NCBI GenBank assembly: GCA_013400975.1
Contig: WBMZ01012041.1
Span: 1-64,000 of the forward strand
From: Atrichornis clamosus
Taxonomy: Eukaryota > Chordata > Aves > Passeriformes > Menuridae
Direction: 5' to 3'
Length of the DNA stretch: 64,000 nucleotides
Shown: piece after piece, positions 37,521 to 48,373 of the stretch
Numbering within the stretch: position 1 is the first letter of the stretch
How the letters are laid out: each line of letters opens with the position of its first letter
Position numbers and translations under genes: made by a program
The notes under the pieces: model-generated
Told to the model about the DNA's origin: nothing
The model's database searches: none
The model's input: only the letters and a program-made list of their open reading frames with translations

Positions 37521-40039
37521 TAAAATGACAGGAATAGATCTCTCTGCCCCATCTGTTAGCACCAGAAGATACAACCTGAGATCGAACTTTCTGTCTCATT
37601 TAATGTAAAATTTCCTCAGTTACATGGATAAATTTCCCGAGTTGTGTGGATAAAACTTGGACACCAGTAGTGACAAGCATCGCTCTGGCAGCTTATTGGA
37701 AAGATTTCCATACAACTCCAATAGCCTTTGAGAAAAATAGTGTGTGATTTATATACTCCTACACTAGATATTTCCACAGAACCACTAGGCTGTGATCACA
37801 GCACATTATTAAATGCAGGGAGCATGGCAAAAAGGGGACATTTTATAAAAACCCTTACCATTTTTTCAAATCACAGCTAATTTCCACCAGCCGACAGGAA
37901 GCCCATTTTGCTCTACTACACATCCTCTTTCTCAAAAATGTAGAGTTTATGTTTGTTTTGACAAGTTTGGTCTCATTTAAAAAAAATATTAGATTTTTAT
38001 AAGGTTTAAAAAATGCCTAAGCCAACTTTCCAAATAAATGGATAAATAAATTATTACGAAACTGAGAAAATGCTGACATGGCAAAGGGGGAGGTAAAGAC
38101 TAACAAGTCAGAAGCAGGTGGGAAGGTGGCAATGGGAATATGGTCCTCACCGCAGGCATTGAATAGAGTTTTGTTTATGAACAAGTTCAACACACAGACG
38201 TACCACACACTTGGGGTAACGACGGCCATATGGCGGAGCGTGGAACTGCGAGGAGTGACGGTGTCACTAAATCCTGCCTGTGCATTTGGCCACCTCATTG
38301 ACTCCCTGACCATCCATCCGTCTCTGCTGAAGCTCTTGAGATGTTCCAAGCCTCTACACAGATAAAGGCTTTTCTTCTAAACTAATTAACTAGATCATTT
38401 CTTTTGCATTTCCTGCTCAAGTATCAGGACAGATGCTTTACATCACTGGGAAGGAAACATCTCCTTCTCAAAGATGTAGAGGTTACCAGAGTCACAGAGG
38501 AGGTTGAGGCTCCCTCTGAGCCTGGAAGGAATGTGAGAGAATGGACTTTCAATGCAGTACAGTTTTATGTGCTAAAAATCTGTTGTAGGCCATTTTAAGC
38601 AGATTTTATGGCTTCCTCTGGTTTGTGGATCCATATTACTTCCTTCCTGGCAAAAATATGGTTCAAGGTTATGGATCCACATTGAAGTTTAATAGTTCCT
38701 TCAACATCAGAAATATTTGTTTGACTTGTATGTCCCAGTGTCATAGAAGTTCAAATACTGCTGCAGCAATATTTTAAGGGAAAAAACTGAGTTAAAAATT
38801 TGAGGCCAACAGGTCAAATATTCTATCATTTTTAAAAAAGAGAAGGAAGTTGAGCATCTATTTCTTATTTTTCTTAAAAGATATTCAGAAGACCACCAGA
38901 TCTTATGCAGAAATTTTCTTTTTAGAAGATGTGTGTTTTAAAAATGCAAAAGAAGAATCTTAATCAAAGAAAGTTCAGTTCATTCCCTTCCCCCCCTTTT
39001 GAAAGAAAATAAAATATGAAAATTCAAATTGAAGAGTATGTCTGTGAGACACTGGAAGATGCTACCCAAGGGTGTTCACTGTAGAGAGGAGGATAGCTGT
39101 ATTAAAATGAATAATTTTGTGGGGAAAGGATAGAGAGTTGTTGCTGTAAGAAAAAATCTTTTTGATTGACATGAGAAATTGCTGCCACATGAAACAGTTC
39201 ATCTTCTTTGAAGGGCTCTTTTGTCAGTGAGGTCAGGTCAAAGAGGTTTGAAAGGTCCTCATCAAAGAAAGTTGCCCTTCTAGGCCCAGTGCATTCCCTT
39301 GCTGGAGTAGTCTTGGCTTCAGGAACTGTATGGAGATGCGGGAAGCCAGGGGATGGCAGCTGCATAGCTAAATAACCAGGGCTGGCTGAGCCATGAATCA
39401 ACACTGTCACCTGCTGTGGGCGAGATAATCTCCTCCTCGTCCAGGCTGGTGGAGAACTGCTGCACACGGGCCAGCGTTCCGTAGTGCTGGTCTGACCACA
39501 GCACTGTCCTGCACAGAAGTTCAGAGCAGGAGGGAGTCCCTGTGCTCACCACTCTGCACCCCAGAGCCAGATTTGGGTTGGCAGCTGAAACAGCAATGTA
39601 AGCCTCTTCCCACCTTTCCTGTCTCAGTGCTATTCCTCGACCACCCTCACTCATCTGGGAGCCGGATAGTCCCTTGGGACCTGGTGCCTCACTGCAGAGA
39701 GAGAGTATGGGAGTTAACATCTCTTTATGATGAGAGATGCAGCTCACACCTCTGCCAACAACATGCAGAGCCCTGGTAAAAGTCAGTTCATTGTTTTTTG
39801 GGGCTTTCTTCAGGGTCATTTTCAGGAAGGCTCAAAAATTGGGGGGCTTCTTTTTGTTCTCTAAAAGAGAGCTGCCTTTCTGATATAATCGTGCAACTGC
39901 AGGCTTCATTTCCTTGAGCAGGAATTTCAGATGCTCAGTGCCTTAAAGCCTCACTCAGCTGATTGCAGGCAGTTTTCACCACTGCTCGCTCAGCCACATC
40001 TCAAATTATGTGAAAAATCACCTCTGTTGATTAGGACAG
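37521..40039. other. Single-copy noncoding DNA
   Basis: No recognised exon or repeat. The minus-strand frames at 39319-39819 (166 codons) and 39102-39467 (121 codons) overlap each other in different frames and show no domain. Confidence 0.5.
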
Positions 40040-40390
40040 GGCTTTCCTTCCTGATTGCATTGCCCTGTTTACTGTCATTGAATTCTTGAATCAGGAGGAT
40101 GTTTTGTTTGTTTCTCAGATTTTAATTGCTGTATGACTTTCCTCTTCTTCAGTAACCTGCTTTTACGTTTTAGCAAACAGTTCCAGAGGTAATTGCTGAA
40201 TTTATATATTCATAGAAATCCAGCAGATATGTACGATAATAGCACAATTTGATATTTATGAAGTGCCACTTTTCTATAAAGGTAGAATTTCAGTTAATTA
40301 TCATCGGCCTGTTTATTAACACTTGGAAATGGAAAAATAATGAATGGGCACATCGTTTATTCATTAAAATGCTGATGATGAGTTGCCCCA
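40040..40390. promoter_or_regulatory. Candidate conserved noncoding element
   Basis: Repeat-free AT-rich block with GAGGTAATTGCTGAATT, CAGTTAATTATCATC, CTGTTTATTAAC (forkhead-like), ATAATGAATG, TTCATTAAAATG and a GATGATGAG run. Looks like an enhancer; untested. Confidence 0.28.
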
Positions 40391-42639
40391 TTCATAAATT
40401 AGTCTTGCATTTCACTTCAGCGTAGCACTGCCTGTGCTGGTGGGTTTTGAAGGTCAATTGTTCTTCAACCCATGGCTTCCTGCAAAGGGGGAACCTGTCA
40501 CCTTGGACTGTGATCACAGTAACTCTTGTCAACCAAACGGAGTCATTCTGTGAGCAGTTTGGCTGGCAGGGTGTGTAGGCAACAGGAGAGAACTGCAGCA
40601 AGCACTGCTGTTTGGGAGATAATTCTCTTTCACTTGGAAGCAGTTCATCTGTCTCTATCAGAGAGCAAGGATTGATGCACTGGGCTGGGAAGGCACTCCT
40701 GTGGACATCCTGATATGTCTTCTGAACAGCCAAAACCCAAGCTGTTCTTGGGGAAAGTACTGCTTTGCTACTGTCCCTCTGATGAGAAATCACACCCCCC
40801 TGCCTGACAGAGCTGCATGGGCGGGACATTTTAATATAGGTACAAGTCACAGAGAAATTCAGAGCAAGTATCTGAATATTTTGGGCCAACTATTATCCTT
40901 TTTCTATGGGAGACCTCTCTCCCATCACTAGGAGGATTGTATGAGGGCACGCAGAGCCCTGCAGGAGAAGAGGCACAGAAGGGGCAGAGATGGGGCAGAC
41001 AGGCTGGGCAGAGAACACCTCCTCACAGCTCTTTGCTATTCAGGGCAGCATTGAGACGATGCTACACTAGAACGAGATCTAATAGAGAGACTTTTCCCTG
41101 AATTGCTACAGTCATTAAAATTACCAAGAACTTCTTCCCAGGATAATGTTAGCTGTGGGGTCAATATGAAATCGCATATTTCATTCCACCCATCCTCAGC
41201 CTTCCTGCAGCACAGGCTGGGTATTGCCTGCTGCAGTTGAGGAACCACGGATAACTGCTGCCCTGGGGGCTGCTGGACACTTTCCACAAAGTTTACTGGA
41301 TGCCTTTGTGCAAGGGTGCCATTGAAATGTCAGCTGTTGTGAGTGCAACAACTCTGCCAGATGTGCTAAACATGACAAAGATGAGAAAGTAGGTGCTGAA
41401 ATATTCTATGATGGTTAAATGGAGAAAATGTCTTTGAAGCCATCTTGAGCTGATGCCTGTTTCCAATAGGCTTGGAGTAATCCACAGCACAGCTGGAGCC
41501 TGAGAGAGACCTGAGGTGTGAAATGACACAATGAATAGCTAATAGTGGCCATTTCCTGGACAAAATACCTGCCACTATCAGAAGTGAAGCAAGCACTTCT
41601 GGCTGTGGGCTCTGCTACTGGCAGTAGGCAGCTCTCTCTTCTGAGGAAAAAGCCTGTATCGCTAGGGAAGGAAAGCTGCTGCAGTTTAACACTGCAGCTC
41701 CGGGTCTGGAGGTGAACCTCCCTCTCACACGTCTGGGTCAAACTCTGCTAGCAGCCCCGAGCTGGCCAATTCCCCTGAGCGTGGTCAGCAGTGATGTTAC
41801 AGCTAGGTGCTCCTGTGAGTAAAGGCCACTAAAACATTTTCAGAGGATGCTATTCCTTTCTGATAGCAGGATCACTACTTGTTCAGGTAAGGAGGAGTAA
41901 GAGACTTGCTTTAGGAATGACGGCAAAGCAAAATAATGATCCCAAAGGGTCACAGAAGAACAGATGTGGTTATCTAAACATGAAGCCACCTGAGTTTTCT
42001 GAAAAACAGGTCTACAGTGACCTTGAATGGGATCAGCATCTTTCAAGTGTCTGTGCTGCACAGAGCTGTTCAAAGTCCAGGTGGATAACTTTTGTTTCTA
42101 AGACTGTGTATTGGCTTATTTTTCCAGTGGCATGTTTGAAAACAGGAATGCAAGAATCAAATTCAGGGTGGGTTTTTTTTAGCTGTCTTTAAAAATGCAT
42201 AAAGTTTTGCTTCAAGTGTCACTGTTGGAGTTTTACTATTATGCTAACAATCCAGGCTACCCGCTGAATGCAACGGGCTACAGGCTTCATTTGGGGATTT
42301 TGCCTACTGTGAGCATTTTTTCATTTCTTTTAAAATAAAATACCATTCTCAAGTGCCCACCTTTCAGAGTTTCTTTCATATTTTTTTAAATAAAAGAATG
42401 TTTAGAAAAATTATGTCTGCATTCATACATGTTGCTTATAAAGTCAAAGTATTTCTGCATTGTTTTTTCCCTTATCAGCTATAACTAAAATACAAAAACC
42501 CACCAAACTTTTCCCCAGCTTAAGGTACACTATGTGATTCTTCATGAAATAACCAACTGAATTTTAAAATGCATGTCAAATAAAATGACTAGCAAGGACA
42601 AACCAAAGTTAACATTTGACTTTTTCTTTTGAAGTACAA
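40391..42639. other. Single-copy noncoding DNA
   Basis: Mixed-composition unique sequence. The minus-strand 165-codon frame at 40392-40889 and the 108-codon frame at 41415-41741 have no recognisable domain or splice context. Confidence 0.5.
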
Positions 42640-42827
42640 CTAATTTTCTTGCAAAAGTACAGCATCAGTTCCTGCAAAGCACTTCTTTTGTTATTGATTG
42701 GAGAGATATAATATATAAAGCTGCAGCCTGTACCACTCTACAATAATTAAAAGTACTTAATCATGCAGCTTGGAGATTTATTTTAAATGCACAAAATATG
42801 TTCCTTATTGTGATTCACAGGAATTTA

Positions 42828-42852
42828 CTGGTCTAATTTCTTTAGAGACCAG
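42828..42852. other. Inverted repeat, 7-bp stem
   Basis: CTGGTCT at 42828-42834 pairs with AGACCAG at 42846-42852 across an 11-nt AT-rich loop. Confidence 0.6.
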
Positions 42853-42870
42853 CAGGAATATATATTGACT

Positions 42871-42890
42871 CTGGTTTATTTATAAACCAG
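42871..42890. other. Near-perfect 20-bp palindrome
   Basis: Nine bases on each side pair (CTGGTTTAT with ATAAACCAG) around a central TT. Its outer five bases (CTGGT/ACCAG) are the same as those of the inverted repeat just upstream. Confidence 0.65.
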
Positions 42891-42980
42891 CTATTTAAAT
42901 TACCAAGTTATTTACATTGTTATTGTCTCCATCATTTAGTCACCATTTGCAAAGATTTCCCATTGCTCTTAATTTGGCAC

Positions 42981-43689
42981 TCCCTAGCGCTAGTGGTACT
43001 TATGGGAGAGGGTTATTTAGGAGGTAGTCAAGCAAGCCATCTTGGTATGGGTGATCTCCTTCTTGCCCCAGACAGCCTTGTTCTCTTGGTGACCCCCTTT
43101 GGAAGGGGACAACACGCAGAACTGAGCCCTGCAGGCTGTTGCAGCTACTTATCACCACAGTACCTGAAGGAAATAAGGCACATTGCCAGGAACTGTAGAT
43201 CCAGGAGGTTCAGTTGCCCTCAAGGTCTGGATTAGAGAACCTCTGGCCAGATGTTTATAACATTACCCAGCTGTAAATTGGTCTGTTGGGAAGAACAGGG
43301 AGCACTGAGGGAGGAACATGGTGACTGAAGACCCCTGAGATCCTGACTTGGTGCTGGGATTTCGTGGAGGAAAGAACAGACTTTGGGTGGACTTGACTGA
43401 CCCTCTTCTGTCTTAGTCCATCAAAATATATGGAAAACATCAAGGCCACAAGGCTCTGAAATTGCTGTAAGTCTAGCTGAGGAAAACAGTTATTACAGGA
43501 ATATTTCATTCCAGATGGTGAGGACATTACCTACTCTTTATTTTCATTTCTAGTGCCATTTTTTTGTCAAAGTCTTAAGCACACAGAACACTACTTATTT
43601 TCACAGCACTCACTCTCCCTTTCTTCTTTTCTTTTCTGCCTTAAAGTCTGTGTGTAGAGGACTGAGAATAACAGCTGTTATTTAACGTG
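42981..43689. other. Single-copy noncoding DNA
   Basis: No gene or repeat recognised; two 90-codon frames on opposite strands are unlike known proteins. Confidence 0.5.
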
Positions 43690-43970
43690 TGGCTTTTATC
43701 CCATGGCTGGGGCTCGCGCTGAAGGACCTCCCTGAATACCTCCGGTTGAGAGACAACTGTCGAGCAGACCGTGTTGAAGAGCAGCCCCAGCGGCCCTGTG
43801 GGGAGGGGGGTGGCAGGTGCCTCCCACTTTCGGAGGCTGCAGGGGGAGAAGGGTGAAGTGCCCTGGCGAGCCAGCCAGCCCCTGCATGACGACAGACCTG
43901 CCAGGCACCGACAGGGCCGGGAGGTGCCATCTGACATCGCGCCAAAAGCTTTTCAGCGCGCATGAAAGGG
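43690..43970. promoter_or_regulatory. CpG-rich patch, possible small CpG island
   Basis: About 15 CpGs in 280 bp at roughly 62% G+C, the densest CpG cluster away from the window start. The right edge carries CGCGCCAAA at 43938-43946, a match (on the minus strand TTTGGCGCG) to the E2F consensus, and a CAGCGCGCATG next to it. Several overlapping frames (93-98 codons on the minus strand) run through it without a recognisable domain, as expected of GC-rich DNA. It may be an unannotated promoter or an orphan island. Confidence 0.35.
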
Positions 43971-46900
43971 GTTGCAACTCAAGTGTTTGCACTGGGCTCT
44001 GTTTTCAGTCTGCTTTAGGATGATTGTCTCCAGGGTGAGCTTGGAGAGGCAACTCATGTTTTAGCTTGGGTTGACCTCAGCAGTGAAGGTACTGGGAGCT
44101 GTGTACAATTATACAACTCAGCTTTCATTTTCAACAGCAAAAAAACGAATGGATTCAAAACACCCAAACAGAAAAAAAACCCCACAGAAATTTGCAAGCA
44201 CTGAAGTTTATTTCCTTCTAGATTCTTCAAGAAGGAGTCTCAAACAGAGGGATGAGCACCACGAACACCACACCAACCACATGCAAGGGCAGTGTGGGAG
44301 CCACCATAGGACAAAGTTTTCCAAACGCCACCTTAAAAACGTGGCTCAGTGCAGTGGTGAACCCAGGTGTCCAGCAGATGTAGTACCTGCCACTCCATGT
44401 TTCATTGTGACTGCTGCTGTGGTGAAAACAGCAACAACAACAACAAATAAACTCTAAGACAATGTGGTCTCTTCTACAAGGAGAATTTCTTAAAGAGGAA
44501 ATTACTGAAATGCCTGCTGCTTTGTTGCCTTGTATGTCTAAACAGCCCTTACCACATAAGGGATGAATCCCTTCCCTTATACAATTCAGGCAGATTCAGA
44601 GCACATTTTGGAATAAGGAGAATTTTAGGTTTTTTTCAGTGGTCTTTGGATCATAGCGTTGGAGTTTTTACATTCAGAACAGTTTTAAGGGAACTGAAAG
44701 AGTTTCAGAGGTATGGGTCTGTTCTCAAGCCAAGAGATGCTGATCCAGAAATTTTACAACACTGTACTTTCTCTCAAGATATCCAAAATGCCATGAATTA
44801 TGTATCCAACCTTGAAATGTTGTTAAAAATATAATAGAAAGTCACACATTTTGCATATTTAAGTTTTTTCAATACTCATACTTCATAGTTCTGAGCCAGA
44901 TTTCTTCTCCTCCGTGACATTTGTCCACACTGAGAACTGAGTCCAAAATATGCTTAAGGGCAATTGAAAGTTGTTTGGAATTTTTCTGATTCAAAGCATT
45001 TACGTACTGTGCAAGCTGCCAAAAATCCAAACAGTTTAAAAACACTGGGCACCTCATTTTCAGTTTTTCTCAGCAGTCATCCCATTTATTTCTTTGGAGA
45101 TTTAATATTCTTACAGGTTTTTTTTAATTTTCACATCATGCATTTCAAGTTCATTTCTGTGGAGTGCCTTTAATAGATATTGTTTTAATTCCCAGCATAC
45201 AGATCTTCATCGTTACTTATTGTTAATGTTTCCTCTTGGACTAAACCCAAGAAACTGAAGAACTTGGCTCCAGAACATGGCAGACACATAGAGGGAATGC
45301 TCTGACAAGTGAGTTTGGGACTTAATTGGCTTGTACCACTAGATGCTGGATTTGAAAAGTATTGACAGAAAAGGACTGAAAGAGAAGCCTTGAACAGTAC
45401 AAGCATTATTACCCTGGTAAATTGGAGAGCAAAATGAGTAGTGACATTCCTTTTTCTGGTTGTTATCAGCCATCCAGCCTCCCCCAAACCAGCAGAGAAA
45501 CTGCTCTTCAGTAAATCTTCAGCTGGTGTAAAGCAACTTCCTTTTCAAGTCAGGGCAGGTATGTCATTTTATACCACCTCTGCATGCTTGCTGCCACCTT
45601 TGCAAAGGGAAAACAGATAGTAAGATAGATATCAGGACTGCACCTGGTAAAAAAAGCAAGTCTCCTAACCAAAATGACTAATGTGAAAAATAAGTATATA
45701 GCAGCTTCATTTCAACCCACATGAACAGTAGATATGGTCAGGTACAGGTAGGAGAGATAACAAAAATGTTTAAAAAAACCCAAAACCCAAACAAATAAAA
45801 AGGTCTCTGACATGTTAGGGGAAATTCCAGAAAAATCTAGGCTTAGAGCACCAGTTGCAGTCAAGAATTCTGGTATTCATCCATCTTCTCTCTAAAAGTC
45901 TTTTGTTATCAATAACAAAGATAATTCAAACATGGGTAGATCCTATTTTACACTGAGAAGAGCTAACTATGGTCAAGGGCATGTCAAGAAAAAAAATCTA
46001 TTCTGAATTTTCAAATCATGAGAAAAGGAGACCTTGCATCGCACTAAAAAACCCCTTCATTCGCATAGGTATTGAAATCCTAACCTTTCCTGCTCTGAGC
46101 CATATTACTCAGATGGAAGGATGGAGGGAGCAAGAGAGGGGCAGAAGATGAGAGGTGCAGATTGCCTTATGTCATCAATTTGTGCATTGCAGATGAAATT
46201 AGAATAGACACTTCTATGACATTAAGTGCTAATTCTTCAGATCTTAATTGATGTAGAGGGTGGATTTACTTGATTAAAGACAGTAAAACCCAAACCAGCA
46301 GAGATTTCTGCTTAAAAGGAGCATGCATGTTATGGTCTGTAAAGGAACTTGAGAACTGGAAAATTAAATACATTACTATATTTCTTAGAAGAGATAAGCT
46401 TATTCCTACTTGGAATGTATTTAATTATTACCAAATCAATTTTCTCTGAAACTCTTAGTTTCAATAACGTTTCACAGTGAAACAATACCTACTTGAAGGA
46501 GTCCTAATGCAATGTGTGTTCCAGTGCAGCAAAAAGAAGTGCTACAAACCTCTCTGAGATTTAGCAAATTACTTATTTGTTCTCCCCCTTCTAAGTCAAG
46601 TTGATGTGCGGCATTTCTGAGAAAGATATTTCGTGTCACCTGGATTAGTATAGGTGTACACAGCAGATTGCCTTTGTCAAATATGAGGTAGCTGAAAAGC
46701 AGCTTTTATTTCTTCTAGAGGGAGTATTTATCAGTCTGCTTTGCAAGAACGTGCTAATTCACTTGCACATGTTGCTAGAAGAATCCAGATCACCTGCTAC
46801 TACTGTTTACTACTGGGTTTTTTCTTAGCCTTTTGTCTAGCTCTCCATATAGGTCTTACAGTGTGTACTTATATGGCTATACATGCAATTCAGCTGCGAT

Positions 46901-48229
46901 TACACAACGTAATGTGCTAAAACTTTGCAGATTTGGAGACATTCTTTTGACGGCTAGTGAGGCAAGCGAGGAGGGTACTGACTTGCAGTGCATTTTGGTT
47001 CTGCAAGCTTCAGGCAGTGCAGCAGATGGATAAGTCCTTAAGCAGAGACACTTGATAAATCCTGGTGCTGGTCTAGGTGTCAGTGGGGACATGACAGTGT
47101 CCTGTTATGCTTAGATGTTAGGATTGTATTAGAGAGGAACATCATAAATTTTTTCATCTGTCTGCATTTTCCAATCCATAACTCTATATGTGAGTGCAAT
47201 AAATGGAAGTCTGTTCCTGCAAAACCCTTCCCATTGGCTTTAATATGTGTGCAATTTTTGCAGAAACCTGGGTCCATAAAACCACGTTCTGTTTCACTAA
47301 TTACCTGCCCACTGTATCACAAATAAGATCCTGACACTCCCATAGGACAGAGTAAAGGTGCAAGTGCACAGAGATAGTGAAAGTCTCCCTCCACTTCCCA
47401 CACTAACAAACCTCAGTTTCACTGCCCTGGGAAGGGGCTGTGTGTGCCATTCGCTGCTCTTTGAGTCAACAAGCAGCAGTGCTGGTCCAGCCTTCAGCCT
47501 TTGTAATGAAGACACTTTCTCCTGAAACAGGAGCAAATTTATTTCAAGCAGAATTCTAAATAGTCTTTAGCTTATAAAGTCATGTCATGCCAGGGACAGA
47601 TTTGAACCAGTAACCTACACAGAAAAAGGCTTTGTATCATGTGTTTTTTCCCTTAGCAAATAAGTCACCTACAGCCCAAACATTGGTCCTTGGATTTAAA
47701 AATACTTCGCTGCATATTTATAATCTGCTTTTTGTATATTTATGCCTCTAATATTTGTAAATTCTTATTATGCATCCCTCTCCCACTCTTAATCATCACC
47801 TAGCAAAGATAACTAGCTATCTTTCCCCTTGTAAATGAATTCACTCCATGCCCCTAATTATTTCTGTAGGTCTCGTTTCTCCTGTAAGACAGAATCTTAT
47901 GATTAAGGAAGTGCCTCAAATGAATTCATTTTTCCTGAATTATGTCTGTAACCAAATCCTTCTGAAAGGGTCTGAGACTTTCTTTTTACTTCAGGTGCTG
48001 CTCTACTGTATATTCAATTTCAGATTCTAGAGACATTTTTATTTTCAATTTCTTAGCTAAGTTGCTTTTTGCCATTCCTTGTAGTTCTGTTTCATTGCCG
48101 TTTCTTCCTACTTTTTCTGCTTTTCGGAATGTATGTATTATGGATATTTTTTCATTAGCAAATTTTTTTTCTAAGTTACATATATGTCACAATTAGGGAA
48201 TTATGTCTTTGTGCAGCTTACAGGTTCTT
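43971..48229. other. Single-copy noncoding DNA
   Basis: No exon recognised. The 128-codon plus-strand frame at 44071-44457 is lysine-, histidine- and threonine-rich and ends in a (CAA)n tract; it resembles nothing known. The 46580-46780 part has a mild enhancer-like look (TGCTAATTCACTTGC, AAGATATTT) but is not strong enough to call. Confidence 0.5.
44432..44446. repeat. Short (CAA)n repeat
   Basis: Five CAA units. Confidence 0.8.
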
Positions 48230-48373
48230 AGGCTGGAAAGGCTTTAAGCAATCTGGTCTAGTAAAAGGTGTCCCTGCCCGTGGCAGGAGGGTTGGAACCA
48301 AATGATCTTTCATGTTCATTTCATGACCAAATGGTCCCTTCCAACAGAAACCATTCTATGATTCTGTGATTCT
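48230..48373 (+). mobile_element. CR1 LINE, short 3' tail fragment
   Basis: Only the last ~145 bp of the CR1 3' UTR remain. Markers are AGGCTGGAAAGGCTTTAAGC, ATCTGGTCTAG, TGTCCCTGCCCGTGGCAGG, then TGGTCCCTTCCAAC and the terminal CCATTCTATGATTCTGTGATTCT, which holds the family's ATTCTRTG octamer copies. An extra ~20 bp (CATGTTCATTTCATGACC area) lies between GATCTTT and GGTCCCTT, probably an insertion after integration. Non-coding. Confidence 0.95.

Larger units (their letters stand above)
42640..42980. promoter_or_regulatory. Candidate conserved noncoding element with two dyads
   Basis: AT-rich, repeat-free block. It contains AATAATTAAAAG and TTAATCATGCA (near 42740-42765), two neighbouring inverted repeats (42828-42852 and 42871-42890), ATTTAAATTACC and a SOX-like CATTGTTATTG near 42917. 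The second dyad centres on a forkhead-like TTTATTTATAAA. The combination suggests a regulatory element; whether it acts as DNA or RNA cannot be told. Confidence 0.32.

Noticed and set aside
39319..39819. 166-codon minus-strand frame
   Set aside because: No recognisable domain, no splice context, and another minus-strand frame overlaps it in a different phase.
40392..40889. 165-codon minus-strand frame
   Set aside because: Sequence resembles no family I know and composition is that of random translation; without transcript support it is not called a gene.
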